DNA of 13,948 nucleotides, from positions 9,020 through 22,967 of the forward strand of contig DNGG01000157.1 in NCBI GenBank assembly GCA_003486675.1, given 5' to 3'. Within the stretch, counting starts at the first letter, position 1, and each line of letters starts with the position of its first letter. Positions 1 through 5,690 of this stretch are shown in pieces. A program made the position numbers and the translations under genes. The notes under the pieces are model-generated. The model saw only the letters and a program-made list of their open reading frames with translations. It was not told where the DNA came from and searched no databases. The stretch comes from Cyanobacteria bacterium UBA11372 (lineage in GTDB: Bacteria > Cyanobacteriota > Cyanobacteriia > Cyanobacteriales > Aerosakkonemataceae).

Positions 1-44
1 CCGATGCTACCGGACATGATATGAAATCCTGGGTCAATAATTGT

Positions 45-170
45 AGGAGTTACGCACGACAAACCTATCACCTTTGTTTCTTGCTGCGATCGCGCAAGCT
101 AGGGTATGCATATCTCTCGTTTTCAAACCAACGATTTTTCACAGAAACAAAGGTGATTTGCGTAAGTCCT
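45..170. repeat. MITE-like inverted-repeat element
   Basis: Imperfect inverted repeats bound about 126 bp of non-coding DNA. AGGAGTTACGCA (45-56) is matched by TGCGTAAGTCCT (159-170) with one mismatch, and CACCTTTGTTTCT (69-81) is matched exactly by AGAAACAAAGGTG (143-155). A 12-nt spacer in the left arm is only 3 nt in the right. No credible gene lies inside. The layout fits a small non-autonomous element or a long hairpin; no target-site duplication is obvious. Confidence 0.6.
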
Positions 171-180
171 GAATTGTTTA

Positions 181-228
181 GTCCTCTTCAGAGGACTTTA
201 GCTATTAGCCAGGGATTTTAATCCCTGG
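181..228. repeat. Double-hairpin intergenic repeat
   Basis: Two adjacent perfect hairpins are visible: GTCCTCT/AGAGGAC (181-187/190-196) and CCAGGGAT/ATCCCTGG (209-216/221-228). They lie just downstream of the mazF stop codon and could help end that transcript, although neither is followed by a convincing T-run on the minus strand. Hairpin pairs of this look are familiar as dispersed cyanobacterial repeats. Confidence 0.55.
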
Positions 229-243
229 CGGGTGATGCCACTG

Positions 244-286
244 GTGCAAAATCTCAGGTAAATAAACTTTAGTGCAAAATCTGAGA
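244..286. repeat. Short direct repeat GTGCAAAATCT
   Basis: GTGCAAAATCT occurs at 244-254 and again at 272-282, 28 nt apart, followed by CAG and GAG respectively. It lies between the mazF stop and the double hairpin. No function is evident. Confidence 0.45.
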
Positions 287-289
287 CAA

Positions 290-655
290 TCAAGTATCGC
301 TTTCTGGGGCATAATCAACGCAGATAATTAACCCAGCTAGTAATTCTTGCATAACTGCTGATGAAACCTGTCCTAAACACCTGACAAACCTCTCAGTTGT
401 CACGCTACGAACTTGCAAAACATTGCCTGCTGAATCTGAATCTAAACCGTTATCATCTGTTCTTTGAATTGGAATCATAAAGGGGCGATTTTGAAATTTA
501 GGTTGCCAGGTTGCCACAGGAATAATAATCCGCATCGGGATAGAACTAAACAAATCGGAACTAATTACAACAGCAGGGCGAGTCTTTTGAATTTCTTGCC
601 CTCTGCTTGGATCGAGTTGCACCAGCCAAATTTCACCACGTCTGGGATTACTCAT
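290..655 (-). CDS. mazF: MazF/PemK-family toxin (probable mRNA endoribonuclease)
   Basis: The 121-residue protein opens with the MazF/PemK/Kid signature: RRGEIWLVQLDP at residues 5-16, then KTRPAVVIS at 24-32. A later QVRSVTTERF segment also matches the family fold. Family members are cytoplasmic ribonucleases that cut mRNA at short sequences and are neutralised by an antitoxin encoded alongside. I chose the ATG at 655 over a codon 8 residues upstream for three reasons: GGGAGA lies at Shine-Dalgarno distance, the conserved motif starts right after it, and it overlaps the antitoxin stop in ATGAGTAA, the usual coupled arrangement. Length is normal. The recognition sequence cannot be predicted from here. 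Confidence 0.9.
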   Translation of the reverse strand: MSNPRRGEIWLVQLDPSRGQEIQKTRPAVVISSDLFSSIPMRIIIPVATWQPKFQNRPFMIPIQRTDDNGLDSDSAGNVLQVRSVTTERFVRCLGQVSSAVMQELLAGLIICVDYAPESDT

Positions 656-986
656 GCTCAATCTCCCAGTCTTCCCCATCCAAAACAGAAAAATCTGTTA
701 ATTCAGAATCGGTCAAAAAATCTTCTGTTGTGGCGGCTATGTACGGTGATAGAATCTTGTGACGTTCTGCCACAGGTAGCTTAGCAATTTCTTGGAGGGA
801 TAGCAGTTTTTTTTCTTCAACCGTTGATGCAAAACTTTGATTTGAAACTTCACTAGCTGGCTGAATTTTATTGACTGTTTTTTGCACTAAAAATTCGACA
901 AAATCTAAGACTAACTGCTGTGTCTCATTCGGGAGTACTCGCAAATTATCTAAGACCGCTTGTTCAAGGTTAATGGTTTCTGTCAT
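648..986 (-). CDS. Antitoxin, DUF2281-like, partner of the MazF toxin
   Basis: This 112-residue protein precedes and overlaps the toxin by 8 nt. Residues 6-33 (LEQAVLDNL, LPNETQQLVLDFVEFL) match the helical pattern of DUF2281 antitoxins common in cyanobacteria. The last 30 residues are strongly acidic (DSELTDF, DGEDWEIEHE), as expected for the disordered tail that wraps a basic MazF. A strong ribosome site, AAGGGAGG, ends 8 nt before the ATG. It probably neutralises the toxin and represses the pair, but the DNA-binding part is not obvious. The pairing is more certain than the family name. Confidence 0.8.
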   Translation of the reverse strand: MTETINLEQAVLDNLRVLPNETQQLVLDFVEFLVQKTVNKIQPASEVSNQSFASTVEEKKLLSLQEIAKLPVAERHKILSPYIAATTEDFLTDSELTDFSVLDGEDWEIEHE

Positions 987-1030
987 CTGTTTGGCCTCCC
1001 TTAATTTGGTGGATTTTTAGATATCTCTTT

Positions 1031-1057
1031 ATTGTAATGCGATCAAAAATAAACCAA
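1031..1057 (-). promoter_or_regulatory. Possible promoter of the toxin-antitoxin pair
   Basis: On the minus strand, TACAAT (1036-1031) resembles a -10 box. TTGGTT (1057-1052) lies 15 nt upstream as a weak, close-set -35. It would give a leader of about 40 nt before the antitoxin ATG. Read-through from the TPR gene, whose stop is about 100 nt upstream, is the alternative. Confidence 0.25.
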
Positions 1058-1084
1058 GAAAATTTTACCCTTCCTCATCGCTTG

Positions 1085-3094
1085 TCATTCTCCAGTCAGT
1101 GATTCCATCGGACGGACTTGAATCAACGCCTGAAACCGTTCGTCTTCTCGAATATTGTCAAAATCTGAGTCATTTTTTGCGATTTTCGGACATTTTTCAG
1201 GATTGAGATTAATAGCCTGTTTCAGATTTTCAATTGCCAGCTCGATATTTCCTTGTAAGGCATAACAGCAAGCTTTGTTGTACCAGGCTTCATACTTATC
1301 TGGTTTAATTTTCAAAGCGGCGTCGTAAGCGGCGATCGCTTCCTCAAATCGTCCTAAATTACCCAGCGCAACCCCCCGGTTGTACCAGGCTTGATTAAAG
1401 TCTGGTTTAATTTTCAAAGCTTGGTCGTAAGCGGCGATCGCTTCCTCAAATCGTCCTAAATTACCCAGCGCAATCCCCCGGTTGTTCCAGGCTACATGCT
1501 TATCTGGTTTAATTTTCAAAGCTTCATCGTAAGCGGCGATCGCTTCCTCAAATCGTCCTAAATCATCCAGCGCATTCCCCCGGTTGTTCCAGGCTTCATG
1601 AAGATCTGGTTTAATTTTCACAGCTTGGTCGTAAGAGGCGATCGCTTCCTCTAATCGTCCTAAATTCCCCAGCGCAATCCCCCGGTTGTTCCAGGCTGCA
1701 TCATCATCTGGTTTAATTTTCAAAGCTTGGTCGTAAGAGGCGATCGCTTCCTCAAATCGTCCTAAATTCCTCAGCGCATTCCCCCGGTTGTACCAGGCTT
1801 GATGATAGTCTGGTTTAATTTTCACAGCTTGGTCGTAAGCGGCGATCTCTTCCTCAAATCGTCCTAAATTCCCCAGCGCAATCCCCCGGTTGTACCAGGC
1901 TTCATGCTTATCTGGTTTAAATTTCACAGCTTGGTCGTAAGCGGCGATCGCTTCCTCTAATCGTCCTAAATTACCCAGCGCAATCCCCCGGTTGTACCAG
2001 GCTTCATTATCATCTGGTTTAATTTTCACAGCTTGGTCGAAAGAGGCGATCGCTTCCTCTAATCGTCCTAAATTACCCAGCGCAATCCCCCGGTTGTTCC
2101 AGGTTGCATCATCATCTGGTTTAAATTTCAAAGCTTCATCGTAAGCGGCGATCGCTTCCTCAAATCTGCCTAAATTCCTCAGCGCATTCCCCCGGTTGTA
2201 CCAGGCTTGATGATAGTCTGGTTTAATTTTCACAGCTTGGTCGTAAGCGGCGATCGCTTCCTCAAATCGTCCTAAATTACCCAGCGCAATCCCCCGGTTG
2301 TTCCAGGCTTCATTATCATCTGGTTTAATTTTCAAAGCTTCATCGTAAGCGGCGATCGCAACTTCATATTCTTTTGCCGCGCAAAGCAGATTTCCCCGTT
2401 TAAATAGTAATTTAGCTTTATAATCGGGTGTCTGATGTTCTTCTGTTAGCAGTTCTTGAATTTCTAGAATTTTTTCACACCTTTCTTTCGGAGTTAGAGC
2501 TAAGTATTTTTCATAATCTCCCTCTAAAATCAGCCGCTCAGATGCTTGCGCCACCAACTCTTGCTTGCTGGGAAACTTAAACAAACCAGAACGCCAATCA
2601 AAAAAATCGGGAGCGCGTTGGATAAAATAATTAATCGCAAATCGCCGCAACAAGAAAACAAAGCAGATATTAAAATTATCGCGAAACCTTTCTCGCTGTT
2701 GATTTAAGTGCATTAAAATATGCGGCACGCCTTTCCAACTGTAAGCGTAAATTTCTTTACTGCTCCAGCCAATTTCTCTTTTAAACCCTTCATATTCATA
2801 TAAAGACTCTTCTATCCCGCTAATAAACAAAACATTAATCTCATCTCGCTGCGGCAGATTCGCCACCAGTTCGTATAAATTATCAATCGGTTTCTCTAAT
2901 CGCAACACCTCAACCTTTTTCTGCGAAACATCCTGTTTCACTTTCTCAATCAACTCTTCCCCCACCGCAGGCGAACACTCTACAAATAACAAACCAAACC
3001 CTTTAGTCCGCTTGAGAGCGCGAACCAAAGCACGATATTCTAACTCTGGATCGGTGGGTATATCTTCATCCCACTCGGTTAAATCTGGTTTCAT
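1085..3094 (-). CDS. NTPase-like domain plus 12-TPR protein, partner of the adjacent P-loop NTPase
   Basis: The 669-residue protein has two parts. Residues 1-220 look like an NTPase-type alpha/beta domain with no Walker A motif. They include LNQQRERF and APDFFDWRSG, which I recognise from bacterial NLR-like and TPR regulators. Residues 226-635 form 12 tetratricopeptide repeats; repeats 2-11 (262-601) are nearly identical 34-residue units of the type NRGIALGNLGRFEEAIAAYD. The tail, with DSDFDNIREDERFQALI, is a common ending of cyanobacterial TPR proteins. TPRs bind other proteins, so a sensor or scaffold role is likely. The start ATG overlaps the stop of the upstream NTPase gene by 4 nt (ATGA), so the two are translationally coupled. 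Repeat 6 has Glu in place of the packing Ala (EEEIAAY). No catalytic effector domain is visible. Confidence 0.8.
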   Translation of the reverse strand: MKPDLTEWDEDIPTDPELEYRALVRALKRTKGFGLLFVECSPAVGEELIEKVKQDVSQKKVEVLRLEKPIDNLYELVANLPQRDEINVLFISGIEESLYEYEGFKREIGWSSKEIYAYSWKGVPHILMHLNQQRERFRDNFNICFVFLLRRFAINYFIQRAPDFFDWRSGLFKFPSKQELVAQASERLILEGDYEKYLALTPKERCEKILEIQELLTEEHQTPDYKAKLLFKRGNLLCAAKEYEVAIAAYDEALKIKPDDNEAWNNRGIALGNLGRFEEAIAAYDQAVKIKPDYHQAWYNRGNALRNLGRFEEAIAAYDEALKFKPDDDATWNNRGIALGNLGRLEEAIASFDQAVKIKPDDNEAWYNRGIALGNLGRLEEAIAAYDQAVKFKPDKHEAWYNRGIALGNLGRFEEEIAAYDQAVKIKPDYHQAWYNRGNALRNLGRFEEAIASYDQALKIKPDDDAAWNNRGIALGNLGRLEEAIASYDQAVKIKPDLHEAWNNRGNALDDLGRFEEAIAAYDEALKIKPDKHVAWNNRGIALGNLGRFEEAIAAYDQALKIKPDFNQAWYNRGVALGNLGRFEEAIAAYDAALKIKPDKYEAWYNKACCYALQGNIELAIENLKQAINLNPEKCPKIAKNDSDFDNIREDERFQALIQVRPMESLTGE
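1292..2311 (-). repeat. 102-bp tandem repeat array inside the TPR gene (10 units)
   Basis: Ten consecutive 102-bp units encode TPRs 2-11 with very few differences at DNA level. Nearly every unit carries one GCGATCGC octamer at the same place; in the unit encoding EEEIAAY it is changed to GCGATCTC. Units 2-5 (2311-1904) resemble units 6-9 (1903-1496) more than their neighbours, suggesting a 408-bp block duplication. The array should be prone to copy-number change and to assembly collapse. Confidence 0.85.
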
Positions 3095-4422
3095 GGCTGC
3101 ATATTTGCGACAGCTTCTTTAAATTCCTGAATCCCTTTAATCAACGGGTGAACGTCACACCAACATTGAATTTCCCCCTCATCATCAAAATAGCGATATT
3201 CCAAAAGACAGCGATTAAACAACAAATTCCGACAATCATCTTCATTGCGGATGCGCTTCGTCTTTGCCACCTGTGCCAAAATTTCCCATTGGTAATTTTC
3301 CACCGTGCGGCGATAGGCATCCCGCGCTTCCGTAATCGATCTTTGCACCGCTTTCGCCGAAATCGGTAAAGTTTCCGTGCGGCTAATCGCATCTTGAATT
3401 AATAATAGCAAATTCCGCACGTGACCCCCACTCATCAAGCACAATCGCTCTATGGTTGCTTTGCTATCAAATACTTCGCCATCAACGGCACGATTCGGCA
3501 CGCATTGACGCACCCGCTTCTCGATAATTTCGGTAATTTTATCCATCCCCGGTTGATAAATATCCCCCGATTTTTGCTGCACCATAATCATCGGCAATAC
3601 TTGCATATCATCATAGATATTTCTCAGTTCCACAGCGCGGCTAGAGTAAGGCATAGAGATCGGTAAAGTATAAATCAGATGGCAATCCAACGCTTGTAAT
3701 TGTTCGCTGCGGTCGATAAAAATTTCATCGTGATTGCTGCGTCCGCCATCTTGAATTGACAGCACAATACGGTCTAAATTATCCGCAATTACCGCCAGCT
3801 GAGTACATCCTTGGGGTAGTTGATTTTTCGCATCATTAATAAATTGATTTAAAGCTTTAATTAAAGTTTCAGTATGGGGATTAACTTGATTGCGAATTTG
3901 TTGGCGCAGCGTTGGCACCGCTCTTAAATTAGCCGTCAGCTTCGCAAATTGAGAAATCTGACTTTCCACACTCAAACTTTCAAAACTAATTTCAGTTAAA
4001 GCTAAATCTTTCAACTCCACCCAGCGACTTTTCAACCAATTCAACACCGGACTAGGATTGGCGCTATCTTTTAAATCTTCCAGTAAATGGCGCGTACAAG
4101 CCAACAAAATATCAGTATATTGAGTATCCTGCGGATTCACATCCTGTTCGTCCGCCGCAAAATAAACCACAAAAAACTTTTGTTCTTCTAAATACTGCTT
4201 TAATCGTAATAACTCAGTAGATTTTCCCGCTCCGCGATGCCCAGAATAAAGCTGACAAGTAATCCGATTAGTGCGGCGAATATTCTTCCCCAATTCCACC
4301 AAAATATCCCCATCCCCCCGCACTTCCCGACAGTCTACATAAAGCGGATCGCCTGCCGGTAAAGGGCGAAATGGGTCAAAATTGTTATACAGATTCCGTA
4401 AAATTTCCTCATCCTGACTCAT
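3091..4422 (-). CDS. P-loop NTPase (AAA/STAND-like), first gene of the NTPase-TPR pair
   Basis: This 443-residue cytoplasmic protein has a clear Walker A, GHRGAGKST, at residues 61-69, and a Walker B-like strand LAVIADNLDRI at 209-219. A C-terminal helical region from about 270 onward contains LCLMSGGHVRNLLLLIQDA, a sensor/lid-like segment of AAA and STAND ATPases. I start at the ATG at 4422 because GAGGAG lies 8 nt upstream; a GTG three codons earlier overlaps that site. The stop overlaps the TPR gene start. ATP hydrolysis is expected, but substrate and pathway are unknown. An NLR-like or signal-transduction switch working with the TPR partner is my inference. No effector domain (nuclease, TIR, protease) is fused. 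Confidence 0.82.
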   Translation of the reverse strand: MSQDEEILRNLYNNFDPFRPLPAGDPLYVDCREVRGDGDILVELGKNIRRTNRITCQLYSGHRGAGKSTELLRLKQYLEEQKFFVVYFAADEQDVNPQDTQYTDILLACTRHLLEDLKDSANPSPVLNWLKSRWVELKDLALTEISFESLSVESQISQFAKLTANLRAVPTLRQQIRNQVNPHTETLIKALNQFINDAKNQLPQGCTQLAVIADNLDRIVLSIQDGGRSNHDEIFIDRSEQLQALDCHLIYTLPISMPYSSRAVELRNIYDDMQVLPMIMVQQKSGDIYQPGMDKITEIIEKRVRQCVPNRAVDGEVFDSKATIERLCLMSGGHVRNLLLLIQDAISRTETLPISAKAVQRSITEARDAYRRTVENYQWEILAQVAKTKRIRNEDDCRNLLFNRCLLEYRYFDDEGEIQCWCDVHPLIKGIQEFKEAVANMQP

Positions 4423-4431
4423 AAATTCCAC

Positions 4432-4561
4432 TCCTCAACCTAACCCCATCCTAACCTATAATTGACTCATAGTAAGCGCTAACTACAAACCCAATAAAAA
4501 CTCTTTCTTGTGGGGTGGGCGTCTCGCCCGCCAAATATATTTACACCCAACTTATAAAAAT
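4432..4561. promoter_or_regulatory. Divergent intergenic region with a GC-rich hairpin
   Basis: These 130 nt separate the divergent NTPase and DUF4058-like genes, so both promoters should lie here. I cannot pick convincing -35/-10 pairs. A hairpin, GGTGGGCG-TCT-CGCCCGCC (around 4514-4532), lies just upstream of the plus-strand gene and has the look of a dispersed cyanobacterial repeat. Confidence 0.4.
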
Positions 4562-5275
4562 ATGGTACTCCTAGATCATTTTCACCCACCCTTAAGCATC
4601 CGCCGTCACTGGCACGCCTTCCACAACGCTTGGGCAACCTACATCGCCTCCGAATTAAACCAAAAATTACCAGCCAACTACTTTGCCGAACCCAACGTAC
4701 AATTTGGCATCGAAATAGATGTAGCCGCATTTGAAGAACCAACAAATGGCGAAAGCGCAATTCAACTTCCCACCAACTACAACGAATGGACATCACCAAT
4801 CCCCGACCAAACTATACCTTTCCTACCCAATACTGAAACCGTAGAGATCGGCATTTTCAACACCGAAGCAGACCCAATTATAGCAGGTGCAATAGAATTA
4901 GTTATCCCCGCCAACAAAGATAGAGCCACCCATCGAAATGCCTTTGTTTCTAAATGCGAAACCTACTTGCGGCAAGGAATTGGACTAGCAATTGTTGATG
5001 TCGTCACCGAACGAAAAGCAAACCTTCACGACGAATTGCTGACGCGCTTAGTTGGAGACAATGCCTTATTATTGAATGCAGATCTGTATGCTGTTTCCTA
5101 TCGACCCATAGAGCGAAACGGACAGCCAAGTCTTGATATTTGGCAAAAGGAAATCAATATAGGAAAAGCACTACCAACCCTGCCATTATGGTTGCATGGC
5201 GAGATTTGTTTGCCTGTCGATTTCAATGCTACTTACGAACGTACTTGTCGAGAACAGCGAATTGTTGTTAATTAA
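4562..5275 (+). CDS. DUF4058-like protein of unknown function
   Basis: This 237-residue soluble protein starts at the ATG at 4562, where the conserved-looking N-terminus begins (DHFHPPLSIRRHWHAFHNAW). An in-frame codon 18 residues upstream lies in repeat-like DNA and is unlikely. The middle, IELVIPANKDR at 111-121 followed by YLRQGIGLAIVDVVT at 135-149, resembles the DUF4058 pattern of EILSPTNK and a later VEIDLL-type strand. Related cyanobacterial families have a PD-(D/E)XK nuclease-like fold, and Glu112 and Lys119 could be remnants of such a site. That last point is inference, and no activity can be claimed. There is no signal peptide or membrane segment. It diverges from the NTPase-TPR pair and shares its upstream region. 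Confidence 0.7.
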   Translation: MVLLDHFHPPLSIRRHWHAFHNAWATYIASELNQKLPANYFAEPNVQFGIEIDVAAFEEPTNGESAIQLPTNYNEWTSPIPDQTIPFLPNTETVEIGIFNTEADPIIAGAIELVIPANKDRATHRNAFVSKCETYLRQGIGLAIVDVVTERKANLHDELLTRLVGDNALLLNADLYAVSYRPIERNGQPSLDIWQKEINIGKALPTLPLWLHGEICLPVDFNATYERTCREQRIVVN

Positions 5276-5297
5276 CCAATCATATTATATCCGGTCG

Positions 5298-5428
5298 ATT
5301 ACCCATAATCGGCAGCCGGGACACGGCATTATTAACGTTATTTGTTTGTCCGATATATCTCTGATGCCGTGTCCCTACGCAACGACGGGGTGAGATTTTT
5401 TATTACGGGCAATTCAACAGACATGATA
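5298..5428 (+). repeat. Stem-loop repeat element, copy 1
   Basis: The element centres on a 12-bp stem, GGGACACGGCAT (5318-5329) with ATGCCGTGTCCC (5364-5375). Similarity to copy 2 (8865-8999, inverted) extends past the stem on both sides, from ATTACCC near 5298 to the GACATGATAT motif near 5428, so the repeated unit is about 131-135 bp. It has no coding potential. A mobile MITE-like origin is likely. Confidence 0.75.
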
Positions 5429-5461
5429 TCAGTTTAAAGCGGGACAAACCTAACCCCCCAA

Positions 5462-5488
5462 CCCCCCTTCCCTGCGAGGGAAGGGGGG
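5462..5488 (+). terminator. Strong hairpin with T-run, possible terminator
   Basis: CCCCCCTTCCCT (5462-5473) and AGGGAAGGGGGG (5477-5488) form a perfect 12-bp stem with a 3-nt loop, followed by CTTTTAATTT on the plus strand. It could end transcription from the DUF4058-like gene about 190 nt upstream. It is also a member of a widespread C-rich repeat type, so termination may be incidental. Confidence 0.45.
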
Positions 5489-5502
5489 CTTTTAATTTAA
5501 AG

Positions 5503-5525
5503 CCCCTCTCCGTGTCGGGGAGGGG
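5503..5525. repeat. Second C/G-rich hairpin of the repeat island
   Basis: CCCCTCTCCG (5503-5512) pairs with CGGGGAGGGG (5516-5525) with one T-G wobble, directly after the 5462-5488 hairpin. The flanking C-rich and G-rich runs suggest the pair is one dispersed repeat. Confidence 0.5.
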
Positions 5526-5574
5526 TTTGGGGAGGGGTTATATTTTGTTCGTTAGCATTGGGTTGTATATATTT

Positions 5575-5675
5575 GTAGGGGCGAAGCATTCGGGCGATCG
5601 CTTCTGCAATCAACCCAAGGTTTTATATCCGTTGGCGATAGCCTGCCGTCAGGCATATGCTTCGCCCTGCCCCAA
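5575..5675. repeat. Palindromic repeat with AGGGGCGAAGCAT arms
   Basis: AGGGGCGAAGCAT (5577-5589) is matched by ATGCTTCGCCCT (5657-5668) with a single bulged G. Inside lie a GCGATCGC octamer and a small hairpin GCCTG-CCGT-CAGGC (5641-5654). The element ends only 16 nt from the helicase stop codon. Arms of this sequence are among the commonest cyanobacterial intergenic palindromes. Confidence 0.6.
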
Positions 5676-5690
5676 CGCAACCGATACTTA

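Noticed and set aside
21..221. 66-codon plus-strand frame at the left edge
   Set aside because: It lies wholly in inverted-repeat DNA and the hairpin pair, with no ribosome site and no recognisable protein features.
464..784. 106-codon plus-strand frame
   Set aside because: It is antisense to the well-supported toxin and antitoxin genes and has no family resemblance.
1292..2311. CRISPR array
   Set aside because: The regular repeat has a 102-bp period, no unique spacers, and is translated as TPRs.
1085..4422. Full Avs/NLR defence system
   Set aside because: No nuclease, TIR, protease or other effector domain is fused or adjacent. Only the NTPase-TPR pairing can be supported.
4479..4799. 106-codon minus-strand frame
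   Set aside because: It is antisense to the DUF4058-like gene; composition is rich in Arg, Trp and Cys, as expected for a shadow frame.
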